Of a stretch of 15,890 nt of DNA, positions 1 to 8,159 are shown piece by piece. Each line of letters begins with the position of its first letter. Positions within the stretch are counted from its first letter, which is position 1. A program made the position numbers and the translations under genes. The notes under the pieces are model-generated. The model searched no databases, was not told the origin of the DNA, and saw only the letters and a list, made by a program, of their open reading frames with translations. The stretch covers positions 1,359,049-1,374,938 of the forward strand of contig NC_090615.1 of NCBI RefSeq assembly GCF_004359215.1. Reading direction: 5' to 3'. Source of the stretch: Bremia lactucae. Its lineage: Eukaryota; Oomycota; Peronosporomycetes; Peronosporales; Peronosporaceae.

Positions 1-913
1 ACATGGCCCGCTTTTACTCGATCGGTAAAGAATTTATCGATCGCAAGTACTTGTTCACGAGGCAGTGGCCACTGCTTCATGACACAGTACTTCGAGCCCG
101 GTTTGAGCTCGATCTCATGTCGAGTGCCTTTATCCTTAGGCAACTCGCATGGAACTGCTTCAGGGAATACATCCCTGAATTCTATTAAATCCTCGTATAG
201 AGGATTTCCCTTGAGTGACTCCCAAGATTGAGTACTGTATCTTTCAATCCGAGTCTTCACATCGAGGACACTTTCGTCCATCGATGAGCTGCTGAGAACC
301 CGTTCGTTCTCTGCAAAAATTACCGCTGACCGAATGTCGGTTACGTAATCGTCCTCTGTGACGAGTACGCAGATCTGCTTGATTTTCCCACCATGCAGAT
401 CTCTCAAGAACCGCTTGGGTTCTAGGGTTAATAATTGAGTCATCTCCAAAGTTAACTTCGGGGGCGCATACAGATCAAGAGTATCAGCGCCTACTCTTGA
501 TCCGTCATTAACCAAAATATTCAATGTCTTAATTTCTTTCTGGGATATATCCACAGGCTGCCGAGGGATCAATCCCCGGGATGCTGAACTCTAGTCACTT
601 CAGCATTGACGTTTTAATGATATTTCTCCTTAAGTACGTGGAGCCTTATTCCCTCAACGTCTTCCGACTGTGATTGCGCTATCACAGTCGGGTCCTCTAC
701 GGTCGACTCTCTACTCGACCCAGGATCATCGTGTTGTCAACTTTGGACAACCGGTCTCTTCCTTGAATGTCGCCCGCTGGCGTGCATTCATGTCTCAATC
801 CACTCGACATATTCGAGTGGTGGACCTTCGGCGCTTCCTGTGCATTCGCACTGCCGCCGACAGCTGATTCCACAGGGTGATTCTTAATCACACTGAGATC
901 TGGTGCAGTCGTA
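1..913 (-). pseudogene. Gypsy PR-RT linker region (element A)
   Basis: This stretch lies between the protease and reverse transcriptase. Its minus-strand reading matches that of 12897-13650 in element B, where a 126-residue segment is open, including the string SSSMDESVLDVKTQIEKYV. In A the reading is interrupted by several frame changes; the only longer open piece is 697-963. No catalytic motif is visible and I assign no function beyond being part of the pol precursor. Window position 1 truncates it. Confidence 0.7.
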
Positions 914-1345
914 CTAACGACCGTACCACAAGTGAGGCCATCGCACTCTCGTAGTACATCCACACGGTTGTGGACGCTCCAAAACGTTCATCAGATGACT
1001 ATCTGATGAACAAGTGGCAGGCATCTTTACGGGTTGATGCTGCCAGTTGATTCTTAGCTCATATTTTCTGAGCCACGGAAAGCCTAGGATGACATCAAAT
1101 TTGTGATTTAAATCCAGTACGATGAAAGCATCATCGTACTGTAAATCGTATAACGCGTAGTGAAATTTCACTACGCGTTTCATTACTGTTATCGTACGCC
1201 TGTCGCTAGACACACCGTCATCCTCGTTGGAAAGATGTCGCGCTCAACATATTTGAACCTACGACTCTCTAGTGACTGTAGACGAATAAAGATATTCGAC
1301 GCCCCATTGTCCACTAGGGCTCTAAGTGAGAAGCTATGTGTCACT
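914..1345 (-). pseudogene. Gypsy aspartic protease, frameshifted
   Basis: This is the retroviral-type aspartic protease that cuts the gag-pol polyprotein. The active-site loop reads ALVDNGASN, with Asp-Asn-Gly at 1303-1311 in place of the usual Asp-Thr/Ser-Gly. The C-terminal signature DVILGFPWLRKYELRINW follows, corresponding to the flap-distal hydrophobic-Gly motif of Gypsy proteases. A frame change near 1205 separates the two parts. A 28-base perfect palindrome at 1152-1179 lies within the coding sequence. The same C-terminal segment recurs at 13659-13956 in element B. DNG may be native to this family or a decay mutation; one copy cannot tell. Confidence 0.8.
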
Positions 1346-1351
1346 TTACCT

Positions 1352-2458
1352 TCAAGGTGGTGAGGGATTCCTCATCGCCAGGTGCAGAAACACATAATGT
1401 ATTGTTTCTAGAGCAACTTTAGTCAAGAGATTGGCAAATTCTCTTGAGGTTGTCGGATCAGTAGGGCGTTGCGCCCCTAGAGACCCCGACTGTTTTTGGC
1501 GGTCCGCCTCGCTGTTGCGATTTCGCAACAACTTCGGATCCGCGACCGTTGCCCTTTTTGGCATACGGTCCAAAATTACGTTCAGTACCTTTCGGTACTG
1601 GACGTGGGGCACTACACTCATGAGCGTAGTGTCCCAATTTTTGGCAGCGATGGCATTTCTGCGATCGCTTATTGTTCGGAAAGCGAGGTTTTTCGCTTTC
1701 GACGTAGGAAAGGTCCATGGGTTCTGGACCTCCTAACTCGTGTCGTCTCGGAGGACGATATGATGACGAACTAGCTTGAGCCTGTCGCAAGCTAAAGTCC
1801 TCCTGTTCCGCAACGGAAATTTTTTTTAAGCGTATATAGTTCCAAGCGGAACAGGTGGGTCTTTACGGGACCATCCGTAAGAACACCGTAATCAACGTGT
1901 GTTCATGAACTGGGTTATTTGTACTACAACTCGCTAAGAGTCGTATGTGCTGGACATATGCGTGCACATCACGCTTGCCTTGCGTGAGTATCAGAAGCTC
2001 TGAGCGAGCTCTGAACTCAGCCGTTGGTGGTTCAAACGTCTGTTGAATCGGGCTTCAAAGGCCTCTAGCGACCCAAAGACATATGCGTGGCACAACTTAA
2101 GGCCTAGTGCCCTAGTTTTGGCACGATCTGCCAAATTTGACTGAGCAAATGCGACTTGCATTTGCTCGTCGACAATGTGACAAGCCGTTATGGCATCGCG
2201 TAACGCGACAAACTATCTTAAGAGGGAGTCTTCTTCGACTCCTCTATACTTAAAGCTGTCAATCTTTAAAGTTTCGGGACGACGCGTGTGCGTCATACCA
2301 GGTACAGGGGTCTGTACCTGCTGTGACCTCAACAGTTCTGCCTGTTGAGAGCCTTGCAGATTAAGCAAGGCTACCTTCTCCTTCGCCTCGTCAAGATCAT
2401 GTTGAATGAACTTGGCAATGGATGAATGGAGGGCATCTCTGTCCAAATCGGACAGCAT
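1352..2458 (-). pseudogene. gag: Gypsy gag polyprotein, frameshifted
   Basis: Gag packages the element RNA into virus-like particles. The first ATG is at 2458, only 24 bases inside the LTR. The N-terminal part runs to a TAG at 2213-2215, where the next codons continue the same gag-like reading (FVALRDAITACHIVDEQ). A frame change near 2040 leads to RSELLILTQGKRDVHAYVQH, and a run of eight A on the minus strand near 1820-1830 marks another. The C-terminal part contains a CCHC zinc knuckle, CHRCQKLGHYAHEC, at 1614-1655 with CX2CX4HX4C spacing, preceded by a Ser/Arg/Pro-rich stretch. The segment down to 1352 links gag to protease in yet another frame. At least three lesions make it a pseudogene. 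Confidence 0.85.
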
Positions 2459-2472
2459 GGCCAAGTACAAAG

Positions 2473-2480
2473 TGCTACCA
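2473..2480 (-). promoter_or_regulatory. Primer-binding site of element A
   Basis: Two bases inside the LTR end the minus strand reads TGGTAGCACT. TGGTAGCA is complementary to the UGCUACCA 3' end of eukaryotic initiator-methionine tRNA, a primer widely used by Ty3/Gypsy elements. The match visible is only eight bases, so the primer identity is inferred; the position and the leading TGG are what is expected of a PBS. Confidence 0.7.
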
Positions 2481-2482
2481 GG

Positions 2483-2957
2483 TGTAACGGAGCACTGCCG
2501 ACTTGTACAGCTTCAGTACAAGTCCACTTCGCACTGCCTCAGTGCTAGTGGTGCCTCACGTCACTTCAAATGCACTAGTACGTGCAGTGGAAGACTTGCT
2601 TTAAAGAGGATTAAAAGTGAACTGTATTTAATATAATTAAGTTCTTCTGTTTATATCTATTTAATACTTACTTCTATATAAACTAATTAACATGTAATAA
2701 AGCCTTATCTATCTATCTCTTTGCGCGCGTCCAGCGCTGACTGGACCGCGGAGAAAGTAGATATAAATGTCTATATCTACCAATGGATAAGCTTTTAGAA
2801 TATTATCATGTTAAGTAAAATTCTCCAAATATTATCTACGTGTACAATAATAAATTAATTAACAACCTTTAAGTGTTAATTTCATGTAACGATACACCCC
2901 GTTACACAGTCTTCATGGGGATTGTGTAACGTTAGGGCAACTCTAGCCCGTTACACC
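2483..2957 (-). repeat. 5' LTR of element A
   Basis: On the minus strand the LTR ends with GTGCTCCGTTACA at 2483, next to the primer-binding site. The body from 2483 to 2906 aligns along its length with 8160-8606, the 3' LTR of element B. Two candidate left ends exist on the minus strand: TGTAACGGGGTGT at 2906, matching B exactly, and TGTAACGGGCTAG at 2957, matching the start of the plus-strand LTR fragment at 7854. I take 2957 as the likely end because the extra 51 bases align with the first part of that fragment, which implies an internal U3 deletion of roughly 150 bases here. Both ends carry the short inverted terminus TGTAACG/CGTTACA typical of LTRs. Confidence 0.8.
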
Positions 2958-4416
2958 TTTACTAAATTGTCAATGGTATATACTGCATAATTGCAAGAGC
3001 GTGAGCACTTGGTCCCGTCCGTGTCATCACTTCTAATAGAGTCACTGCGTATTTATTTATAAAAGAAAGAATCGTATCGGTTTGCTCGTGTACTAAATGA
3101 TTGCACATACAGTAGTTGGGTTTTTGTAGAAAATATAAGTTTAAATTGCTTCCCTAATAAGAGTTGCATTGAAACTTCTACCGGAATTTTTAAGTAATTC
3201 CATGATTCATGCAATATTGCGTTATATATTAGCTCTACTAAATTAAAATCTGGTTGCAACGATTCAAAGTCGAAACTTATAAAGCTTATAAATGCTTTAT
3301 CAACTCCACGCCGAGGCCGTGACTAATTTTCAGACGTGCAACTTCTGCATATGACTTACAGAGCAATTTTTATGGCCTACTTTCTTCATCATCTTGCGTA
3401 TCGAGTTAAATACATTACTTTCTATATTTTAGTTACTGTGGAGAAAGCGGTAGTCTCCTTGGTATCACGACATCGATGATTTCGACATAATCTGAAACCA
3501 TTGTCGCAACAGCGCAATCTTCCTATGCGACTAATGATTTGCACTCATGCCATCACCACCATCCCTCAGCATTGTAGTTGCATTTCTCCTAATGAACTTT
3601 TCTCACTATCGCACGTCTCATTTCTATCACGACGCGCCTAATCAGATATGGTAGTCTTCGCGAAAGCACTAGATGCGTTTAAATTTTCAGCTACTATCCA
3701 AAAAAGACATTTTTGCATTACCTTCATCCGAGGCGCGATAACTTTGAAAGTTTCCGTCCATATTGACGCTTGTGGACCGCTTGCTGAACATGTTGGGATG
3801 GAAAAAGATGTACTGAAACGACAACGCAGTCATTAATGCAACACTTCTAATCGATTTCCATCACAGCCCTGTCAATTTCGCATGAGAACAACAATATCGC
3901 TCTCATTTTCAAGCGACTTTGCTGATTGCGAGATCATGCAAATTGCATGCGACGCCTTCCATCAATGAAGTCGGTCCTTTGCAACAACCACTGAATACAC
4001 CCACAACCCAAATCGATTGTTTTTATCTTTGTCGTAAGAATGCGAATGCGAAATCGTCAATCATTTCCTTCGATCAATTGACGATTCTGCTAAATAGCAC
4101 TGTGCTCACGAAGGAAAGTCAAACTCGGAGGTTGATTAAGATGAGCAATCAATTCGATAGTCTGACCGGAACAGCTACTAAATTCAGCATTGTGCGGCCA
4201 CAAATATCGACTGTTTTCTTTTTTCTACCAATTATTATTTCTAAATTATCATTTACTGCATACAGAAACAAAAAAAATAATATCTTGCGTCGTACTCATT
4301 TGCGAGTTTTTTTATTAATATAGATCTTATATTACCGCCAACACTTCTATTTTCGTTAAAGAAAAACAGATAATAATGTGAAACTTGCAAAACGACCTAA
4401 AACATTGCAATATGGC
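2958..4416. other. Intergenic stretch without a convincing gene
   Basis: About 1.45 kb between the element A LTR and the elicitin-like gene. It is AT-rich. Open frames here are short: a minus-strand one at 3053-3259 and plus-strand ones at 3648-3836 and 3919-4323. None has a signal peptide, a domain I recognise or a repeat. The longest (3919-4323) would need a TTG start; its first ATG downstream leaves only about 60 residues. Just upstream of it, at 3902-3910, a plus-strand CTCATTTTC resembles an oomycete initiator, the only hint of transcription. The 3' flank of the elicitin-like gene lies at the right end. Confidence 0.5.
4311..4316 (-). terminator. Possible poly(A) signal of the elicitin-like gene
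   Basis: The minus strand has AATAAA about 100 bases after the stop codon. The motif is the eukaryotic polyadenylation hexamer, but the region is AT-rich and oomycete signals are loose, so this is only a candidate. Confidence 0.35.
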
Positions 4417-4962
4417 CTAAACAAGGAAGGCGGCGATGACAGTAGCCGACATTATGGACCCAAGCGTAATAAGCAGCGTCGGCGAGTTTGAAGCAGTCGC
4501 CCCAGGAGTAGTCGAGTCACTGTTGTCCATTGCATCCGAGTCTCCGTCCATATTCATCGTCAAGTTAGCTGCGTCAAGGACTTCGTGACATTCGTCATGG
4601 AGCTTCGAGATCTCGTCCGAAAGATTGCGCGGTGCTCCCAAATACGTAATGAAGCAGTCGACCGATCCCATGAGTCTATGAATCGGTTCGAGGCACGTGG
4701 ACGAATTGCAGAACGTTAAAAATTCTGGCTCCGTGAAATTCAGCACATCAAACACGGACGTGACATTAAAGGTTGTTCCCTCAACACACGTGCTAAAGTA
4801 CGAGCTATTGTCGATCGTGTCAATGAAAGACGTGCTCACATTTGACGCACACTCGTTTGATAAATCTATGGTCGTCTCGGAGTGGTCTTCGCCTTCATGA
4901 GCAGTAACAATCACCGCAAAGGCGACGAATAATGTCAAAGTAGCTAAGGTGTATGTAGCCAT
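4417..4962 (-). CDS. Elicitin-like secreted protein, probably GPI-anchored
   Basis: 181 residues. Elicitins are oomycete-specific secreted proteins that bind sterols, and some trigger plant defence. A signal peptide covers about residues 1-21 (hydrophobic core LFVAFAVIV, likely cut after VTA). Six cysteines at 38, 59, 85, 90, 103 and 125 have spacing 20-25-4-12-21 between them, including the CX4C in the middle that marks the elicitin fold. Canonical elicitins use about 23-23-4-14-23, so this is an elicitin-like divergent member. Seven N-X-S/T sites (41, 52, 66, 75, 86, 113, 133) suggest heavy glycosylation. After the domain comes an Asp/Ser/Thr-rich linker (138-160) and a hydrophobic tail (162-181), the layout of a GPI-anchor signal. 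Start: first Met before the signal peptide, about 50 bases downstream of an initiator motif. No introns or breaks. Sterol binding and elicitor activity are not shown by the sequence. Confidence 0.9.
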   Translation of the reverse strand: MATYTLATLTLFVAFAVIVTAHEGEDHSETTIDLSNECASNVSTSFIDTIDNSSYFSTCVEGTTFNVTSVFDVLNFTEPEFLTFCNSSTCLEPIHRLMGSVDCFITYLGAPRNLSDEISKLHDECHEVLDAANLTMNMDGDSDAMDNSDSTTPGATASNSPTLLITLGSIMSATVIAAFLV

Positions 4963-4996
4963 TATTGAGGTGAAGCCAAGACTTGAGTCGAATGCA

Positions 4997-5020
4997 GAAA
5001 ATTGTTTAATGAAATGAGGA
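4997..5020 (-). promoter_or_regulatory. Oomycete initiator + FPR-like core promoter of the elicitin-like gene
   Basis: The minus strand reads TCCTCATTTC (5011-5020) followed after six bases by CAATTTTC (4997-5004). This fits the known oomycete core promoter, an Inr of the TCAYTYY type with the flanking region CAWTTTNYY just downstream. It sits 35-58 bases upstream of the ATG at 4962, the usual distance in oomycete genes, and supports that start. Confidence 0.65.
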
Positions 5021-5510
5021 TAGACAAGCTACTTAGTATAATTCTCGGAAACAATTGTTGATTGGTGCTCAAGCTCTGCCACCCAATGCAGCTGCTAATC
5101 CATTTTAAAAGTCAAGAGACGCAATTGAATGGGCAACTCGAATGTTGAGAGAGGAAATTTCCACGGATCAGATGAGTAGGTCTTCGTGTTGAGAAATCCT
5201 ATTTCTGAAGATTCTGAGCAATTCTGATAGTTTTCTATTGTGAGCCATGAATGAAATGTGCAGTACATGGAATCGTTTCCTTCTCTGTCATACGCCTAAT
5301 ACCCATTCAGCAATTGTCACTTGCACCTTTTAACACAAAAGTTGCAGTATTTTCGCCCAAGCAATGTGCAGCTTTTTAAAGACTTGCGGCTATTGTAGTT
5401 GCCGCAATTGCTACGGAGCACCTGTTTTGGTACCGCAAGAACACACCAGCTTTGTCAGAACTAAAATAATTTAACATTCATTCCCAGTTTGTCAAACTTA
5501 TTTATATTAA

Positions 5511-5516
5511 TTTATT
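5511..5516 (-). terminator. Possible poly(A) signal of the PAN/Apple gene
   Basis: AATAAA on the minus strand 35 bases after the TAA stop, in a run of A/T (about 5495-5535) with a second near-copy (ATAAATAAG) just beyond. Position fits a polyadenylation signal; composition makes chance occurrence easy. Confidence 0.4.
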
Positions 5517-5550
5517 TAAAATGTTTGACACCTTTAATTTTATGCTGTAA

Positions 5551-7128
5551 TTAAAAGTCAGGGAACAAGTAATTTGGTGGTGCGACTACGCAATCACTCC
5601 CCTCAGATGAGCATACTGTGCATAATTGCGAAAGCATCTGACGCTTGCACCCAAACTTGGCGCGAGCGCAAATCCCACTGTTCTTGTAGCACTCTGGATT
5701 TGCGGCAGCTAGCGTTTCAACTGTTGGAAGAAGGGTCATGTTCGTACGTTGGCCGCTACGGATCATCTGATTGTACATGGCTACCATTTGTACAGCACGG
5801 TTCGAATTAGCATTCGGGTCTCCCGGATTCCTCCAGAATTCAAGACTTTGTTCCACTTGGAAGCCATTTCCAGTGTTTCTGGCTTTAAATTCTACGCCAC
5901 CACTTTGGCAGAAGTCGTGGTAGTTGTAAAATCCCATTTTCGTTATACCAACGAGGTCGTCAATATTGAGGTAGCCAAGAATGGTGTAGCTATATGTACA
6001 AGTGAGACCATTTGGCTGATCTCCAAGAGGACATAATCCACCGCTAAATTGTCCTCTGCACGCAGAGGTTTTGTCCGCACGGAGGTGATGAGCGCACGAG
6101 TTTGGAAATGAATACCAGTAGTTCCCTGGGTACGGCGCCCGCGGGTCGGAGCTCTTGGAGTCACAGCCAACATTTGTGCCTATATTCTCGACGCCATCGA
6201 GGCCATAGTAAGCCTTGCAGCTTGTTTTTATGTCCGACCCAGAATTTGTACACTTGCCACCGTCCATCGCAGTAAAAGGCCCGTACTCGAAAGGATTGTG
6301 ATTTCGGTAGTATTTGATGCTTTTGGTGGGCTGAACAATCGTAATCTCGTAAAATACAATATATTGCATCCTGTTTTTGCGTTGACACCTGACTGACTGT
6401 TCGTTCATATTAATACCCTCGGCCTGTACGTACATAAGTGCACCTTCGACGGACGCCGTGTTGACGGTATCCAGATTGTTCATGTACCTATCTTCCGCGG
6501 TGTAGCCAAACTTAGATAGCCACAAATTCACACCAGGGTGCCAAACGGGCTCATCACCTTGGACACGAGCGTGAATGACTTTGATTGGGGACATACGCCA
6601 TTCATTGGCGTTGGAACCTGATACACGACCGGATATGGCCCCAATAACTTCCTTTAAGCTTCCCACAGTATTTTTAAGCCAGCACGTTCCGCTGTTGTAA
6701 CTAGTCCATGTGAAAGCTTTACAATTATTGGTATTGGAGCAAATAAAGCAGCATCCATCTGCCGACGCACTAGGAGCGTTGCCAATGTCCGTGCCACTAT
6801 AATCTATATTTCTTTCCAGTGATGGACAATTTGAGGACTGTGGCGAGGGTTCCACGGTTCCCGAGATCGCTCCGTCGCTCGGTTTTGAGGTGGTTTTAGA
6901 TTGCTTTAGCCAGCAAGTGCCGCCGTGATAATCTGTCCATGTGAAAGCATTGCATCCAAAGGTGCTGGAGCAAATGGTGCAGCAATCTTTCACAGACGAA
7001 GAGGGGGCATTGCCACGATCATTTCCACTGTAGTCGACATTGTATTCGAGTGAAGAACAAGTTCCCTCAGCTTGTGATACCGCGGCAACAGCGCATGCGG
7101 AGAAAAAAAGGAGCGTAGCGTGTTGCAT
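5551..7128 (-). CDS. Secreted protein with two PAN/Apple repeats and a Cys-rich C-terminal domain
   Basis: 525 residues from the ATG at 7126-7128. The frame is open 30 codons further upstream to another ATG at 7218, but only the inner Met puts a signal peptide at the N-terminus (residues 1-20, LLFFSACAVAAV, cut near SQA). Two tandem PAN/Apple-type repeats follow, at about 24-92 and 101-169. Both have identical cysteine spacing (C24, 49, 50, 53, 59, 72 and C101, 126, 127, 130, 136, 149) and share YSG...GNAPS, CNAFTW/CKAFTW and GTCWLK. Such modules bind carbohydrate or protein; in oomycetes they occur in CBEL-type wall proteins. Residues 177-525 form a separate domain with about 15 cysteines, opening with HARVQGDEPVWHPGVNLWLS and including FPNSCAHHLR, GGLCPLGDQPNGLTCTYSY and GFYNYHDFC. 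I do not recognise it as a named family. No transmembrane tail or GPI signal, so probably free or wall-bound outside the cell. It is intact and lies about 590 bases upstream of the elicitin-like gene on the same strand. Confidence 0.88.
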   Translation of the reverse strand: MQHATLLFFSACAVAAVSQAEGTCSSLEYNVDYSGNDRGNAPSSSVKDCCTICSSTFGCNAFTWTDYHGGTCWLKQSKTTSKPSDGAISGTVEPSPQSSNCPSLERNIDYSGTDIGNAPSASADGCCFICSNTNNCKAFTWTSYNSGTCWLKNTVGSLKEVIGAISGRVSGSNANEWRMSPIKVIHARVQGDEPVWHPGVNLWLSKFGYTAEDRYMNNLDTVNTASVEGALMYVQAEGINMNEQSVRCQRKNRMQYIVFYEITIVQPTKSIKYYRNHNPFEYGPFTAMDGGKCTNSGSDIKTSCKAYYGLDGVENIGTNVGCDSKSSDPRAPYPGNYWYSFPNSCAHHLRADKTSACRGQFSGGLCPLGDQPNGLTCTYSYTILGYLNIDDLVGITKMGFYNYHDFCQSGGVEFKARNTGNGFQVEQSLEFWRNPGDPNANSNRAVQMVAMYNQMIRSGQRTNMTLLPTVETLAAANPECYKNSGICARAKFGCKRQMLSQLCTVCSSEGSDCVVAPPNYLFPDF

Positions 7129-7218
7129 ACTGTGGTGCGTCTTCGAGCAAAAGTAGCAATGATCATTGAAAGAATCGACTGTCCTATAGGTTTTGATAAC
7201 TGTTACAAGCGGGTCCAC

Positions 7219-7853
7219 GCAGGGAAGAAAGACACTTGTCGGAAAACATACGCCGCGGTAGGCACGAACGTTAGTATGTCAAATATATATAAAGCTGCTC
7301 TGGCGTCTAAGTCTGTGGAAAATGAGTTTTCGTCCATCTGAATCAATCACACAGAAGATAGAGCTAATGTAGTTTGTATCGCTACCGAAAAAGGCGGTTG
7401 GCATAAATCACGCTGACTTTTTACATCGCTGAATTGGCTAGCATGTTTTTCTATGTGTAGCAAGCGATTCGACGTTTGAATAAATTATCTGGCCACATCA
7501 CTTAAAATGCGACTTTTGCGCGTCGAAACGTTGCGACTGTTGAAAACGGACGTAGTTTTGTAATTTATTATATATTGTTATGGATTCGTGTCGTTAAATT
7601 GAAAAAAAGCGAGTAGACAATGCGAGATATCGATCATTTGTCAATAAAATGTTCAACGTTGTATTGCTCGACAATAATTTGATATGGCAAATTTAGTGCA
7701 GCGCATAACGATTCATGCAAACGAATTGCAAGCAGACTGAACATGATGTGATTATCGTTGATTTGTAAGTATGTGCAGGCCATCTACGACGCCGTCTTGA
7801 GTGCAGCGTGCTGAAGTCTTCATTCCGGTAATAGTTCGCCAATAAAGCAGCTT
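7219..7853. other. Intergenic region upstream of the PAN/Apple gene
   Basis: About 630 bases between the PAN/Apple gene and the LTR fragment at 7854. It holds the candidate initiator at 7317-7326. Otherwise I see AT-rich sequence without an open frame or recognisable repeat. Confidence 0.5.
7317..7326 (-). promoter_or_regulatory. Initiator-like motif upstream of the PAN/Apple gene
   Basis: The minus strand reads CTCATTTTCC, a good match to the oomycete initiator TCAYTYY. It lies about 190 bases upstream of the chosen ATG, with a TATATATA stretch between 7283 and 7291. A 190-base leader is long for an oomycete gene, so a nearer unrecognised start site is possible. Confidence 0.35.
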
Positions 7854-8159
7854 TGTATTGGGCTTAAGTTGCCCTAATGAAACACAATCCCGCTAAATGG
7901 ACTTTGTGTACTTCAGGGGATGGTCAATAACTTAAGTAATGTAATTGTACCAACCACTTGGGTGTGGTTCACATTGTGACCCACTTTTGTGTATGTGATG
8001 TCCCTGAGGGCATTCACATTAGCGGGGATTGACGGCTAGTTAAACGGGGTGTATTTTTACATGAAATTAACACTTAAAGGCTGTTAATTAATATGTTATC
8101 TAAAAGGTGGATAATGTTTGGAGAGTATTACTTATATAGTAATGTTCAAAAATCTTATC
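7854..8159 (+). repeat. LTR fragment, plus orientation
   Basis: The plus strand starts TGTATTGGGCTTAAG and continues through GGGATGGTCAATAACTTAAG to AACGGGGTGTATTTTTACAT and then into the AT-rich body of the A/B LTR family. The first part resembles the start of the element C LTR read on its own strand (shared blocks: GGGCT..AAGT, GGGATGGTCAAT, GTGTATG.GATG, GCATTCACATTAG). From about 8052 onward it is an inverted copy of the right end of the adjacent LTR (8500-8606). It stops exactly where that LTR begins (8160), so it was probably cut by insertion of element B. The missing half is expected beyond the right edge of the window. Confidence 0.75.

Larger units (their letters stand above)
1..2957 (-). 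mobile_element. Ty3/Gypsy retrotransposon A (5' part, degenerate)
   Basis: This is the 5' portion of an LTR retrotransposon read right to left: LTR, primer-binding site, gag, protease and the linker towards reverse transcriptase. The order gag-PR-pol and the gag and protease motifs are those of Ty3/Gypsy elements. The left edge of the window cuts the element in the linker, so RT, RNase H, integrase and the 3' LTR are not seen. Bases 1 to about 1076 align closely, with few gaps, to 12897-13956 of element B, so A and B are copies of one family in the same orientation. Coding parts carry stops and frameshifts, so this copy cannot be autonomous. Family assignment is firm; the exact right boundary (2906 or 2957) is not. 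Confidence 0.9.
4963..5550. other. Intergenic region between the two secreted-protein genes
   Basis: About 590 bases holding the 3' end of the PAN/Apple gene on the right and the promoter of the elicitin-like gene on the left (both listed separately). No open frame of note, no repeat and no transposon remnant is visible. Both genes read the same way, so this is a tail-to-head spacer. Confidence 0.6.

Noticed and set aside
2708..2750. GCGCGCG-rich stretch as a CpG or tRNA feature
   Set aside because: It is a short inverted repeat (GTCCAG...CTGGAC) inside the LTR; no tRNA cloverleaf can be drawn.
3053..3259. 68-residue minus-strand frame
   Set aside because: No recognisable motif, AT-rich, no initiator-like motif upstream; likely chance.
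3648..3836. 62-residue plus-strand frame starting with ATG
   Set aside because: No signal peptide or motif, and the upstream sequence in frame has stops; nothing supports coding.
3919..4323. 134-codon plus-strand open frame as a gene
   Set aside because: Starts only at TTG, its first ATG leaves about 60 residues, no signal peptide or domain, low-complexity AT-rich end. Kept only as a transcription hint.
5574..6388. Several plus- and minus-strand frames of 75-95 residues within the PAN/Apple gene
   Set aside because: They lie in other frames of an intact 525-residue gene with clear domains, so they are shadows.
7129..7218. 30 extra N-terminal codons of the PAN/Apple gene (ATG at 7218)
   Set aside because: They would bury the signal peptide; the inner Met gives a standard secretion signal.
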